In this document: positions 11,336 through 23,480 of the stretch, piece after piece
How the letters are laid out: the number at the start of each line of letters is the position of its first letter
Numbering within the stretch: the first letter of the stretch is position 1
Source: Caprimulgus europaeus
Taxonomy: Eukaryota > Chordata > Aves > Caprimulgiformes > Caprimulgidae
Assembly: GCA_907165065.1 (NCBI GenBank)
Contig: OU015542.1
Coordinates: 496,001-560,000, forward strand
Direction of reading: 5' to 3'
DNA length: 64,000 nucleotides
Made by a program: the position numbers and the translations under genes
The notes under the pieces: generated by a model
What the model was told of the DNA's origin: nothing
What the model saw: the letters and a program-made list of their open reading frames with translations, nothing else
The model's database searches: none

Positions 11336-14175
11336 GTAGCACAATGAGCAAAAGTGTTCCTGTCTCGGAGACAGGGGAAGTAGCTGGCGATGGATTAGAG
11401 AGCCAGATGGCAAGGTGGTGCTGGGCACTGCTGTGCCACCACATGGTAAAACATTTCAACTCTTTTCAAGGATGAGAAACACTTATTTGGCCTTGGAGAA
11501 AGATGACTGGAAAAAGAATAAGCTCTAAAAAACAGTTGTGTGCTGGACCAGGAATTAGGGGCAATATTTACAAAGCAGCCAGCTTCCTCCTTGGGGCAGC
11601 CTAAGTTATCCCAGTGCTTGTGGGAAGGTGAGATCTGGTCCGCTCAGAGAGGTTGAACCCCTTGCACTGACGCATGAGCCCTCCTTGCTTCAGAGGTTAC
11701 CTGAGCCTGAGCACACCAGGGTACAGGGGATGGCAGACTGGGGCTGTGCAGGTGCTCAGAGGAGCAGCATAAACGAGGTTGAGCTCTGGCCACACAGCCT
11801 TACTGGTGCCTGTTCTCCTGCACACTTTTTAAAGAGCAGCTGTTGCTGCTAGAGTGATAGGACCATCAATGGGATGTCCAAGCCTTTGGGCCTGGAAGGT
11901 GACATACCCAAAGGGAGAGGAGAGATGTTGGTGTGTTCCAGATCCGTGCCCTTCACAGGAGCCTCAAGGCATCAGAAAACAGTTGCACCCTGTGATAATT
12001 TTTCTGTCACTGAAAGCAGCTCTTGATACTTTTGGTGTTGCTCTAGGAAGCTTTCAGATGTCAGCCTCAGCCCGGCAGTTGTCTCCAGCCTACCCTAGAC
12101 CAGCTGCACCATTTTTCCTGTGATCTCCTGAAGATGTATCTGTCACAGTGACCTTCCCAAAGCCCTGGGACAGTCTGGGCACAAAGGCAGGAGAGGCCAG
12201 GACTTCTGTTTCATGCAACAGCCTCATCTCCAGTGCCATCATCTCCTTCACTTGGACAGGGGCTGCTGGGGTGCCAGGATAAGCAGTGCAAGCCATGCCA
12301 TGGGGCCTTTTAAGGTGTGTGTGGGCAGAGAAGGAGACCTAGCTGCAGCTCTGGGGGAGTTGTGGGTGTCTGTAGAAGATGGGTGCTCCTCAGCCTTCCT
12401 GCTTGTGTACCAACTGGGCCAATCTCAGGACAGTCAGGCGGGTGTGTGGGGAATTGCACACCATAGCCAGTCTTTGTGCTTGGCCTGAGGGCTCTGCTGG
12501 GTGACTGTAAGAGGCCAGAGGAGATGTAGCCGTGCTGTGACCTGTGCACGTGGCACCAGAACTGCAGAGGCAAGCAGACACCCTGCAGCAGGAGGTCTGA
12601 AATGGCTTCTGGGCCACTTCCTACAGAAAGCATCATGTTTTCTCTGGCATAAAGCCTTCCTCAGCACTGCTCCAACTTGTCCTTGCACTCTGCAAAGGGA
12701 CGTGGTGAGCGAAGGGAGAATTCCTGCTGCAGCCAAGTTCAAGATTGAGGAAACAGAACATCAGGGTGTACCTGTTCTCACTGCAGAGCCATCCCTTCTC
12801 CATACATAACACCTCAGACATCACCCTTTCTGATGTCCAAAATAACTCACAAATCAGCAACCAGCAGCTTTTTTCCTGCCCCACTATTCCCCTAAGCCAT
12901 CCTCATGTTTCACAGGCAGTGTATATTGAGCAGAAAAACTCTTTGCTCCCTTCCAGGCAGGTTTCCTTGATGATGTGCACCCCTTGAGAGAGGTTGTAAA
13001 GACTTTTGAAGGGGCAGGGCCAGCCTGGAGACACGGATGTTTTATTTGCTATTATTTGTTGCATTCCTTAGGAGGACTTCACTGCTTTTCACCCACACTT
13101 CATTCTTTGCTGAACAACTTCAACCCTCAAGATGCAGCTTGATTAATTGCTCATAGGGATGGTCCCATGGTTTGTATATGCAAAATATGAGCTGTGCCTT
13201 CTCTATGTGGAATAAATGCAACCCAACAACAACTTGTCGAAGCAGGAATTTTCCCCAGGTAATAGCAGCAATGTGTAAGCAATAACATGCATTACAAGAA
13301 AAAAGTTCACAGCTATTAGTCAATTTTAGCTGCATGAAATTTTTGTCATACAGATCTTCACTTCTGGTAATATCTTCTCCTAAGTGCAATAGAGCTGTGA
13401 TTGCCTTCTACTGTCTCCAGGTGTAGAAGATTGCTTCTTCAGGAAAAGATGCAAAGGGCATTTTAATGTCTATTGTGTTGCACAGGCAAATAACTTGGGA
13501 AGGTCTGAACTGTCCTGACAGCTGCGATCAACAACAGAAGGGAAAGCTCCACTCTGAGCAGATATGGGCACTGCTGCTTGTAACATCTCTGTCATCTTAA
13601 AATTCTTTTACTGATTTATCTGCTGATCCAGCCTGGGACTTACTGGTCAAATGCCAACAGGCAGCTCCCATTTGTTTCCTCACTGGAAGCTGAATGCTCT
13701 AATCCTTAAACAAAATGTGAAGAAAAAATCCTCTGGAAGCTGCCAAAGCCATCGCTGATGCAAGTCAGCACTGGCTCTGAATGGAAGGCAGGGGCAAAAT
13801 GCTGCATGGCAAACAGTTCATGCAGTGGCATCCAGGACTGGCCATGGAACTCCTGCCCTCTCAGGTCCTGCAGCACACACCTGCGTGGTCTGTCTCATAC
13901 GCAACGTGAACCCCAGTCGTAACACGTCTCTGCCACCTCCTGCTGTCAGAGACACCCAGTCTGCACATGCCGAGCTAGAACCACCTTCTCCTACCCAGCA
14001 CTCACCAGCTGGTCTCCTGAAATGTTCTGGAGGAAGCACAGCCCTTGCTCAACTCTTGTAATGTGTCTGGTTGAGCCAACCTGGGTGATGTGCACACCCA
14101 TTCCTTGGGAGTGAAGTGATGGCTGCCTGACAAACCTCTGTGGGGTTTGTCGTTCTTGCTACTAGACAAGATTAA
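11336..14175. other. unique sequence, nothing recognised
   Basis: I looked here for the collagen, C1q or lectin exons the candidate at 11087 would need and saw none. The part from about 13120 to 13400 is AT-rich and free of repeats. Confidence 0.45.
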
Positions 14176-14822
14176 TGTGGTGGTTTCCACTGGCTGGCAA
14201 TGGGCTGGCAGCCAAACCCAGCCATTCGGTCACTGCCCCCACCCAGGGGAGAGGGGAGAGAACTGGGGGGCAAGGGTAAGGAGACTCGTAGGGTGAGAGA
14301 AGAACAATTTAATAATAGAAATATAATGAAATTTAAAATAATACTGATATTAAAATAATAATTATAATAATATTAGTAGTAAAGTATGCCAATGAGTGAC
14401 CCCCAGTGCCATTGCTCACCACCCACCGACCCAGCCCGGCCCGTTCCCAGAGAACGACCCCGGAGCAGCGACAATCCCGACCCGAAACCGCAATCTCGGG
14501 AGAGCCAGAGCCCGAGCGAGAGCCAGAGAGAGCCAGAGAGGAAGAGCCCCTCATGGATCTCCTGCCCATGGGGGACAGGAGATGGAACAGCCCCTTGGCA
14601 GAGCCCAGTGCCCATGGAGCTGATCCATGTCAATATTCCTCACCCCTGAGATCTTGCGCTTGCAGAGGGACAAACACAAAGTCCTTCAGTGCCAGGGACA
14701 CCAATGCCAACATGGGGATGTTCTCAGCGTTTCTCTCCTGACAAATCCCAGCTGAACCCAAACCCCAGCGCTGCTCCAGCTGCTGAACAGAACCAGCTCT
14801 GGCCCAGCTAAAAATCAGGACA
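14176..14822 (-). mobile_element. solo LTR, same family as 1906-2315
   Basis: On the minus strand it begins TGTCCTGATTTT and ends with the U5 terminus; the plus strand starts TGTGGTGGTTTCCACT and ends ATCAGGACA. A long A/T tract at about 14310-14385 (ATAATA units) precedes the U5 block, as in its sisters. Flanks ATTAA and ATTGA match at four of five positions, so a 5-bp target duplication is likely. It looks old and broken and has no internal region next to it. Confidence 0.82.
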
Positions 14823-15234
14823 ATTGAGGAAAATGATAACAGAGTGCATACAGCAAAGTGCATGACTGGGCATTTGGTTACAAAATCGGAGTGACCAAAC
14901 CGCAAGACACGAATCCCAGCTTGCCTCAAGCCTCAGGCCTCATTCCTGATCACAAAGCAGCATCCCCCACTCCAAACACTATCTCACAAAAGAACCAGGA
15001 CTCAGGGTTCAGCTTAGGAGCTATTTGCATCATTTCTATGCAAAAAGAGCACAAACCCTGTTCTCCAGAATCCCCAATTTTTCCTGTCTTGTCTCATTCT
15101 TTTTTTTAAGAAAATACAGTAGCACTCTTGTTTTCCTCTCTGCTTGGAACACTGAAGCATTCACTGGACACCTGTCCTTAAGAAATGCCCCATGCATTGT
15201 AACTGAGACCTTTCCAGTACAATATGCATCAATC
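14823..15234. other. spacer between two unrelated LTRs
   Basis: About 410 bases of non-retroviral sequence. The LTRs on either side belong to different families, and the left one has its own likely target duplication, so this is host DNA between two insertions rather than a proviral interior. Confidence 0.5.
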
Positions 15235-16488
15235 TGTGGTGGGTTAACCCTGGCTGGAGGCCGGATGCCCACCAAAGCCCACTCTGTCACTCCCCCTCCT
15301 CAAATGGGCAGGGGGAGAAAAATATAATGAAGAACTCGTGGGTGGAGATAAGGACAGAGAGAGATCACTCCCCAATTACTGGCATGGGCAAAACAGACTC
15401 GACCTGGGGGAAAAAAAAACAAATTTACTTAATTGCCAATCAAAATTAGAGGATAGTGAGAAGTAAGTAAAACCAAATCTTAAAACACCTCCCCCATCCC
15501 TCCCTTCTTCCTGGGCTGAACTTCTCTCCCGATTTTCCACCTCCTCCCCCCAGCAGCACAGGGGGACAGGGAATGGGGTTGGGGTCAGTTCATCACACGG
15601 TGTTTCTGCCACTGCTTCCTCGTCAGGGGGAGGACTCCTTCCCCCGCACCAGTGTGGGGTCCCTCTCACAGGGGACAGTCCTCCACCAACTTCTCCAGCG
15701 TGAGTCCTTCCCATGACTGACAGCTCTTCACAAACTGCTTTAGCATGGGTCCATTCCATGGGGTGCAGTCCTTCAGGAAGGGTCCCCCACGGGGTCACAA
15801 GTCCTGCCAGCAAACCTGCTCCGGCCTGGGCTCCTCTCTCCATGGGCCACAGGTCCTGACAGGAACCTGCTCCAGCGCGGGCTTCCCGCGGGGTCACAGC
15901 CTCCTTCGGGCATCCACCTGCTCCGGCGTGGGGTCCTCCACGGGCTACAGGTGGTCACTGCTCCACCATGGACCTCCAGGGACTGCAGGGGGACATCTGC
16001 TCCACCATGGACCTCCATGGGCTGCAGGGGGACATCTGCTCCACCATGGACCTCCATGGGCTGCAGGGGGACAGCTGCTCCACCATGGACCTCCACGGGC
16101 TGCAGGGGGGCATCTGCCTCACCCTGGTCCTCACCACAGGCTGCAGGGGAATCTCTGCTCCAGCGCCTGGAGCACCTCCTCCCCCTCCTTCTTCACTGAC
16201 CTTGGTGTCTGTGGAGTTGTTTTCTCTTACATCTTCTCACTCCTCTCTCCAGCTGCAAAGTGTGCAGCTTTTTTTTCTTCCCTCTCTTTCTTTTTTTTCT
16301 TAATTATGTTATCCCAGAGGCGTCACTGATGGGCTCGGCCTTGGCCAGTGGCGGCTCCGTTCCTGTAGCCCCTGGCATTGGCTGTGTCAGGTCGGACATG
16401 GGGGAAGCTTCTGGCAGCTTCTCTCACAGAAGCCACCCCATGTCCCCCCCCAACTGCTACCAAAACCTTGCCACACAAACCCAATACA
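15235..16488 (-). mobile_element. long solo LTR of a second avian ERV family
   Basis: On the minus strand it begins TGTATTGGGTTTGTGTGGC and ends with the AACCCACCACA terminus. These ends are typical of a long (above 1.2 kb) avian LTR family that I recognise but cannot name with certainty. It carries an internal array of about 39-bp units, clearest at 15958-16135. No convincing target duplication was seen (CAATC against ATATC). No coding region adjoins it, so it is a solo LTR fossil; the conserved termini suggest moderate age. Confidence 0.82.
15958..16135. repeat. 39-bp minisatellite inside the LTR
   Basis: Four to five near-identical 39-bp units, each containing CTCCACCATGGACCTCCA and CTGCAGGGGGACA. 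Looser, older units continue to the left to about 15600. Because 39 is a multiple of three, one reading frame on each strand stays open across the array and translates as a 13-residue repeat (MDLHGLQGDICST on plus). This is a by-product of the repeat, not a protein gene. Confidence 0.93.
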
Positions 16489-17825
16489 ATATCATATGAA
16501 GCTTTGTTTATAGAAAGTTACCTGTGACCTCCTGACAGTGGTGCTACACTGCTTTTGCATGGGTGCCACCTGGGACACACTGTTTCTGCAGAGGACTCAC
16601 GTAACACAGGGTTTAGGCAACAAACTCTCTCCTCCTGCCATGTAAGTGGTGCTTATTTGGGAAATATCACCTCTGCTATTTAAAGCATTTTTTTGGATCA
16701 CTGCATTATTCTCAAGTCTGTCAGCCTACTTTATAAATCACATAAGAGGAATTTATTATACAAACATATCTCTAGGTTTTGAGGCTTTTTTAAACTTTAC
16801 AGCTTCCAGATCATCCCTGGCATTACAGACAAATCAGACATGACACTTCTCCAGAGATGAGACAGATGTGAGAATGGGGGTGCATGCTCCCTGCAGCCAC
16901 TCCTTCCTCCCCAAAGAAACTGTCACTCAAGGTCCCTCTCACGGTGTATCACTGAGAAAACTCCCTTCTCTGCATCTCTGGTGACACTGAGTCAGACCCT
17001 CTTCTCCCTGCTTGCCCATGCCAGGTGACACGGCACTAAATGCACAACAGACCCCAGCAGTGTTGTGCACAGAGGTGTCAGAGTTGTGCTCTTGACCAGT
17101 TCCTTGCTGACATGTTTCTAATCCTGACAAATCTCATGTTCACCATCGGCCCCTGCTCTGGGCTACTCTTGCTCACTGCTGGAGGAGAGTTGCGTGATGG
17201 CTCACAGAGCCAACCCAGACCTGTGCTCCTGCCTAGGTGCCTGGGTCTGTCTCTTGTCAGAAGGGAACATTAATATTTGCTGTGTATCGTCCCCCAGTCC
17301 CCACCCATTCCTCTGGATCTGCAAGTGCAGCCTCTCATGCTCTTTGTGCTCTACACGGCTGCTGCTGGTGGTGGGCACTTACAGGATGTGAAGATGAGAA
17401 ACCTTATCTTATAGTTATTCTCCATCAGCCTTGAACAAAGAGACCATCACAGTCTCCTTAAAACCAAATCTGGCCCTCTGAGACATTCCAGATTTGGAGG
17501 CAGAGCTTTTCATAGCTGACAAAATCTCACTGAAAGCTTTTGGATGATGAGAACTGATTAGTGTAGGATTTCTGATTAGAGTAGGGTTAGGTGGCAAGTA
17601 TCTGTTGCAGCAGCACACTGATGCCAACTTTGCATGCTGTGATGGAGCTCAGCTCTGTGCTCCAATCACCTACTGAAAGACTGTGGTGGATTCCTCTTCT
17701 TTTGTGAGTTCAGAAGAAAAGCAGAGTTATAAATGGATGTTCATGATTATTACAGCATGCAGCTGATAAGAGTGATTTTGAACCTTCTTTCTCCAAGGAC
17801 CAAAAACTCAGTGCCAGCTGAACTA
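16489..17825. other. unique sequence, nothing recognised
   Basis: No repeat family, RNA gene or exon was recognised here. Confidence 0.45.
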
Positions 17826-18249
17826 TGCTGGAGGGACAGGATGGCATCCAGAGGGACCTGGACAGGCTGGAGAGGTGGGGCCTGTGCCAACCTCATGAAG
17901 TTCAACAAGGCCAAATGCAAGGTCCTGCACCTGGGTCAGGGCAACCCCAAGCACAGATACAGGCTGGGTGATGAGTGGCTTGAGGCCAGCTCTGAGAAGG
18001 ACTTGGGGTGCTGGGGGAGGAGAAGCTCCACATGAGGCGGCACCGTGCGCTGGCAGCACAGAGCCAATCACCGTGTCCTGGGCTGCACCCAGAGCAGTGT
18101 GGGCAGCAGGGCCAGGGAGGGGATTCTGCCCCTCTGCTCCGCTCTTGTAAGGCCCCACCTGGAGTACTGGGTCCAGTTCTGGAGCCCCCAACACAAGAGA
18201 GACATGGACCAGTTAGAACGAGTCCAGAGGAGGCCACGAGGATGATCCA
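17826..18249 (+). mobile_element. CR1 LINE internal fragment, both ends missing
   Basis: The plus strand matches CR1 ORF2 just after the reverse-transcriptase core: DLDRLERW-like, then [18 protein letters not shown], then the block ending ERVQRRPRG. The match stops abruptly at the GATGATCC motif, so the usual 3' tail is absent. The frame is broken by shifts. Loss of the 3' end is unlike normal 5' truncation and points to a later deletion or rearrangement at about 18249. Confidence 0.88.
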
Positions 18250-18442
18250 TATGCTCTGTGGGGCTCTTATGGGTGTGTTGGTTTTGTTGACCTGTTGGAC
18301 AGGTTCATTCATTTGCAAAGCTTGTGACATAAAGCTCTAATGTGCCCTACTCCATCTTAGTCCAAAAGGCAGACTCTCAGGATAAGACCACCACAAATTC
18401 TCCTCTAATTCACCACTAACTCCTGAATGCACTGTTTCTTCA

Positions 18443-19310
18443 CAGAATATAGGGTTGGAAAAAATACTAAATGCTGGTCTTATCCAACACTTGTCACAGG
18501 GCAAGACCAGCTCCACTTGGGTCATTCCTAACAGACATTTTCCTATTGTGATCTTAAACCCCACTAGTTATATGGATTCTCTGGCCTTTCCAAACTCTCT
18601 ATCTCCATGCCTTACCATTCAGACAGCTGGATTTTCCTAACATTTGATCTGAAAAGATGCCATTTAATCCCATGGCTTCTTTTCTCCTCTGCTGTGGGGA
18701 GCAAATTTGCTTTCTGTTCCTTCACAAAGGTTTCTATGTCTCTTCCCAGTCTTCTCTTCTATCTTGCCTAACCCTTCCAGTCTTGCCTGTTGGGACCCTG
18801 GTCTATGATGATTCTTGTTACTCTCTTTTGAACACCCTCCAACTGACCCTTTGCTTTCTCAAAACAGAGAGAAAATTATTCCAGCTGATATCTTAGCAGT
18901 GAAGAGCAGGGGGAAGAGTGTATTTCTTTACAAGTGATACCCCTGTGCATGCCCCCTAGAATGAAATGTGCCTCTTTTTTTGGTGCTGCTTTGTGCTGCT
19001 GACTTATTTTCTCTCTGGGACACCTCCAAGCCCCTTCCTGCCAGCAGCTGGACCCTCACCATTCTCCTTGTAGAACTGCATCCTGCTTTTTTCCTGCCTG
19101 TTTCCCTGATTTGTAGAGAGATCTGGAATTTGAATCCTGTCCTTCTGCATACAGATGATCTCTCAAAACTTGATATTATCTAGGAAATTAAATAAGCCTG
19201 CTATTTCTTCTACCACCTGGGTCATTAATGAAAACATGAAATAGTGCTGGAATCAAGAGAGACCCCTAAGGACCTCCTCACAACCCTGTGATTAATGAAA
19301 CTTCTTAATT
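18443..19310 (-). mobile_element. ancient CR1 copy, heavily diverged
   Basis: Read on the minus strand, landmarks of CR1 ORF2 and the 3' region occur in the right order: the tail block ATAGGGTTGGAA at the left, the lysine-rich C-terminal region, GCTGACTTATTTTCT near 19000 (the MSQQ-region counterpart), and a stretch near 19190-19290 that corresponds to the reverse-transcriptase core (TCATTAATGAAAACATGAAA). Divergence is high throughout, so it predates the other CR1s here. The boundaries are approximate. Confidence 0.7.
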
Positions 19311-22300
19311 AGAAACGGTGGGTAGGGTGGTGACTATCCAACTTTCTGGTATTTTGAGCACCCTACCAGAAACAGAAAGCCCATTTTTAGGCTGTATTAA
19401 AACCAAGGAGTTCACTCTGGTGCACACATCTCCCAGGAGTGCCTGACTGACTGATGAGTTGAGGGTGAGGGGGAAGGACCAGAGGCTTTGACCCTGGACG
19501 AGGCACAGGTCAATTAAACAAGGGAGTGTTATCCCACAAGAGGTCGGGGCCCTGTGTGGTTTTTTGGGTACTACTTGCAGATTTTGTATTAAATTGCTAT
19601 TCTTGAATTCTTGGTATAGAATGTGTCTTTAGAATAGGGTTTTTCTTTAATACTTCATTGAATAGACATCCATACTTTATTCCTGAACAAATCTATGGTT
19701 TAGACTCCTTCATGTGCTCACGGTAAGTGCTGCCCATTGTTTTTTATGTCAGTTAACAGATTGAAAGTAACCTTATGCATGAGCCCTGACTGCCAGTTTA
19801 GTCTCTGTTTTGTCCCCTCCAGTGTCTCACACCTCCCATGCAAAGTTTCCTTACTGCCTCTCCAACAGCTTCTTCTTTGCAGAGGACATTGCCCTTTGCT
19901 CAGGATTTGGAAAGCACCTTCATGCTCAGCAGACAGAGTAAGGTGGTTACAGTCACATTCATTTGGGAATCTTTTTCAAAGGTCTCCATTTTCTGCAGTG
20001 GGTGCATGGGCTGGAGAGCTCTGGCCACTCTCACTGGGGTGAGGGTGAGCTCTGGACACCATCAGAACTGGAATGTCTTTACCCCACTGTGATGAGTGAC
20101 CAGCCCACGGGGCAATGGGCTGGTGCAGTGATACAGACATCACCCTGGTGTCCTCCTTCAGCTGTAGTGGGAGGTATCCCTGGTCCAGGGACTCTGCTAA
20201 CCATGCAGCTGGCTCAGGCTGGGGGCAGAGGATGAAGGCATGCCCCGTGACCACCAGGCTCTTGCTGGGTGCATGCTCAAGCCTGTGGGAGAGCTTTCCC
20301 TGGCAGCTCCAGGAAATTGCTCGCTTGATTTTGTCGCCTCTCTCCAGCAGGGACAAGAGCAACAGAGAGCCTTGGACCAATGTCTCCTACAAACATGCTA
20401 ATTTTACTTCAGTTTCTAAGATAAGGCTTCAAGGTTCGTTATAATTAGGAGACCATGCTCACCACTAACTCCTGCAGGAGGATGACACTGTACAGAGCAA
20501 GATACACTGAGCCCGAAAATACAGGGTGCAGCTACTGCCTGACAGGAGCTGGTCTGGGTGATGCTGCTAACGAGCAGCGTACGCGCTGGGAGGCACTGGC
20601 AGGACGTGGCTTTGCTGTGCCCTGTCAAGTTCTAATTGTACAAGTTAATTATTGAGTGCAGCCTTACAGAAGGTTAACACGAACGACAGACAATTAATAG
20701 TCATGGAGCTGCATGTTAGGTCGCAGCTGTGACCTACTCTTACAGATGCTTCTCCAAGTGCACAATACCATGCTGATGTTATACAGCATTGCAATAGGTG
20801 ATGCAATGTGAGCTGTGGGCACACACCAATGGGCTTACCCATGGAAATAATGCTGTTAGTGTGGGGCAAGTGTCCAGGGCTCTTTAGCAAAACAATTTAA
20901 AGAGCCAAAAAGCTTAATTTTCAGTTAGTCTAGCCTAGGGGTGCATTTCCAACAAGTTCCTAATAACACTGTGCATAGGTGACCTCTGGGACTCATCAGT
21001 GTTTGGGCACTTTCAAGTGTTGTAGCACCCAGTAAAGAGCAGATGCAGGGTGCCACCATGCAGGGCCTGTCCCTCGGTCCATTCCCAGCCCAAGGCTTGC
21101 TCTGGGGGATGAAAGTCATTATGGTGCCGGCTTTACAGAACTGAACAGGGCTCACAAATATTGTTGCAAAGCTTCTGGGGAGGAAGCTTTGACAGAAGAG
21201 CAGCGTGTGTGGGGCATTCATCTGAGAGGTGGAAGAACTGAGTTCAGTTTTGCCTGAGCCTTTGGGAGCTGAAACCCACATCTTCTGCTCCCAAATCCTG
21301 CCTGATGCGACATGCCAGCTCCAACCCCCCTTCCCTCCCAGAACAAGAAAGGCATTGAACACTATTTCAGTACTTTTTGTGTGAAGTCTCAGGATATTAG
21401 AGATTTTTTTTTTAAATGGCACTGGCACATGGAAGGCACTGATGATGGAAAAGGCCATGATGGGGTCTGGGGAGGTTGAGGCCAGTCAGTATAGACAGAC
21501 ATCCTGGTACAGATTAACCCCCACAGCCTGGCAGCTTTCAGTGATGTCCACCTAAAACACCTGGAGATAATACAGCACCCAGACAACTCTGTAAGAAGGG
21601 AGAAGCAAAAGAAGGGGAGCTGGGCTCAGGAAGGACAATGGACTGTAGCCCAGCTCCCAGGCACTGCAGCAGAGCCAGAACTTCAGCAGAGCCAGAACTT
21701 ATCAGGCAGCCCAGATGGTCCTCTGCTCACCCCTCCCCTCTGCCTTTTGCAGCAGCATCCCTCCTGCTCTCTGTCAGGAGCATCCTTCCTCCCACCCCTG
21801 TCCGCAGAGGGTCTGTCCCATCTCCTGTGGGAGCAGTCAGACACTTGAGTGGGTCCCACCGGCTCTCTGGGCTCTGCTGGAGGTCAGTTTGCCTTTACCC
21901 GGGCTGTCAGCGGGGTCTGGGCTGATGCAGGGGGATGGATGTCCATTTCAAGCAGCCTTATGACAAACATCAGCTCTGCTTTTATGCAGCAGTTAAAGGA
22001 AGGAAAGGAAGGGTCTTGTCCATCCCTTGCAGCAGTGAGATCTTCTCCACACAATGTCATGCTGGGCCTGATCCATAGCAGTCCCCAGGCACCAGCCTGT
22101 CTTTGGAGCATTGCTGCCAGTTGCTCTGTTACTCCTCCACTGCCTCTATTAATTGGATTTTCCCAGCCCTCTCCAACCCCTTTCTTCCCGGTGATCGGCA
22201 GGGAATGGAAAGGCGAAGCTGACTGAAGCTGACAAGATTTCTCCTTAAAAAAAAAAAAAAACAAAAAAGAGAAAGCTTGCATTGGCTCCATCAAAGACTT

Positions 22301-22959
22301 TTATTAAAGCCACATGGGGAAAGAGCTGCCCTGTCAGACAGCTTTCTGTATTGAGAAAACATGAAAGAAGCCAACAGCTATAATCAGCTCAAGAAATTTA
22401 TTGCATTTTTGACCCTGACGTGGTCGTGTGCTGCTCGAGATTTCTTTGAAGGTGTTGCAGGTTTATTGATTGTGAAAAATGTCAATGTGTCACATGCCCA
22501 ATTAACTTGGCACTTCTTGCAATCAATATCCTAATTGCCTTCTCTTTAGAGAGGCCTTTGATTTAATTAACCCCCTCCCCCCTGCTTGTTTTCCCAGCTA
22601 ACATGTTTTAATAAATAGTTGATCTGGGCCCTATGTTCTGTTTGCAGTGGAGGAGATGAAGGAGAGGAGCTTTCTCATAGAGACCCAACATCCATCTCAA
22701 GGGGCCTATGAAGCTGCAGATCAGCTTACTGGGAACAACAGCTGAGCAGGCATCGAAGGTGCCTTTTTTTCTTGTTCATTGCCAGCCTTATCCCTGCCTT
22801 TCCTTGGGCACAAGGAGGTGAATCCTCTTTAGCAGAAAGAAAAAGATGAGAAAGAGACTTGACTGCTCCAGGGCTGTGAATGGAGCTGACACAAACACAC
22901 TGCCCTGTGAAGGTCATGTTGGAGGTGAAATACTTGGTGTCATTTTTTTTTAGACAATG
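19311..22959. other. unique sequence with a possible conserved noncoding part
   Basis: No repeat or exon was recognised. The AT-rich part 22290-22620, with many TAAT/ATTA cores (CCCAATTAACTTGGC, ATTTAATTAACC), is a candidate conserved noncoding element. A short A tract lies at 22247-22268. Confidence 0.35.
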
Positions 22960-23480
22960 TAATGATGTTTCATGGATCTGTTGGTGTGCTGAAGTTGTCA
23001 AGAGTTAATTTAGGCACTCTTGCTGTGGCTTTGTTTTCATTAGTACTTAACAAATGGATATGGCATGAATATCCTGGGTTTAAGAACTGGCTAACTGCTA
23101 GATCTCAGGATATAATTGTTGGTGCTACATCAGCCTTCACTGCAGTCATTTCTAATTGGGTCCCACAGGTACCTCCCCTGGTCTCGGTGCTATTCTGTAT
23201 CTTTAGCAATGATGGAAGAAAACAGAAAATCATTACTGATAAAGTTTGAAGATGACACTGAGACTGCTGAAGCAGTAAATAATGACAAGAGTGGGGTAAT
23301 CTGGTGGTGTTGTTTATATCACTTAGTAAATTGGAGGTGATAAAACAGCCCCTGGTTTAATGCAGCTAAATGGCAGGTCATAAATGTGGGGAATCAGAAA
23401 TATACATTACTCTTGCAGGGTGGGCGAGAGGATGTGGTGAGAGTGATGACTCTGGAAAGATCATGAGTTTGTGGTGGAAA
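22960..23480 (+). mobile_element. ancient CR1 reverse-transcriptase fragment
   Basis: The plus-strand translation follows the CR1 reverse-transcriptase core in order. NWLTARSQDIIVG corresponds to the NWLTGRTQRVVVNG block. ISNWVPQVPPLVSVLF corresponds to SGVPQGSVLGPVLF. After a frame change, KFEDDTETAEAVN corresponds to the catalytic FADDTKLGGAV, with the first alanine replaced. A degraded counterpart of the following MKFN-KC region reaches about 23400. The copy is too diverged to be active and has no 3' tail. Confidence 0.75.

Noticed and set aside
10929-11459. 176-codon minus-strand frame opposite the collagen-like candidate
   Set aside because: It is the shadow of the plus-strand frame. 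No motif was recognised and it lacks the glycine pattern.
15745-16329. Repeat proteins with 13-residue units on both strands
   Set aside because: They are translations of the 39-bp minisatellite in an LTR, open because the unit is a multiple of three.
19480-19640. AT-rich stretch with TATTAAATTGCTATTCTTG as an LTR end
   Set aside because: No paired terminus, no target duplication and no match to the other LTRs in the window.
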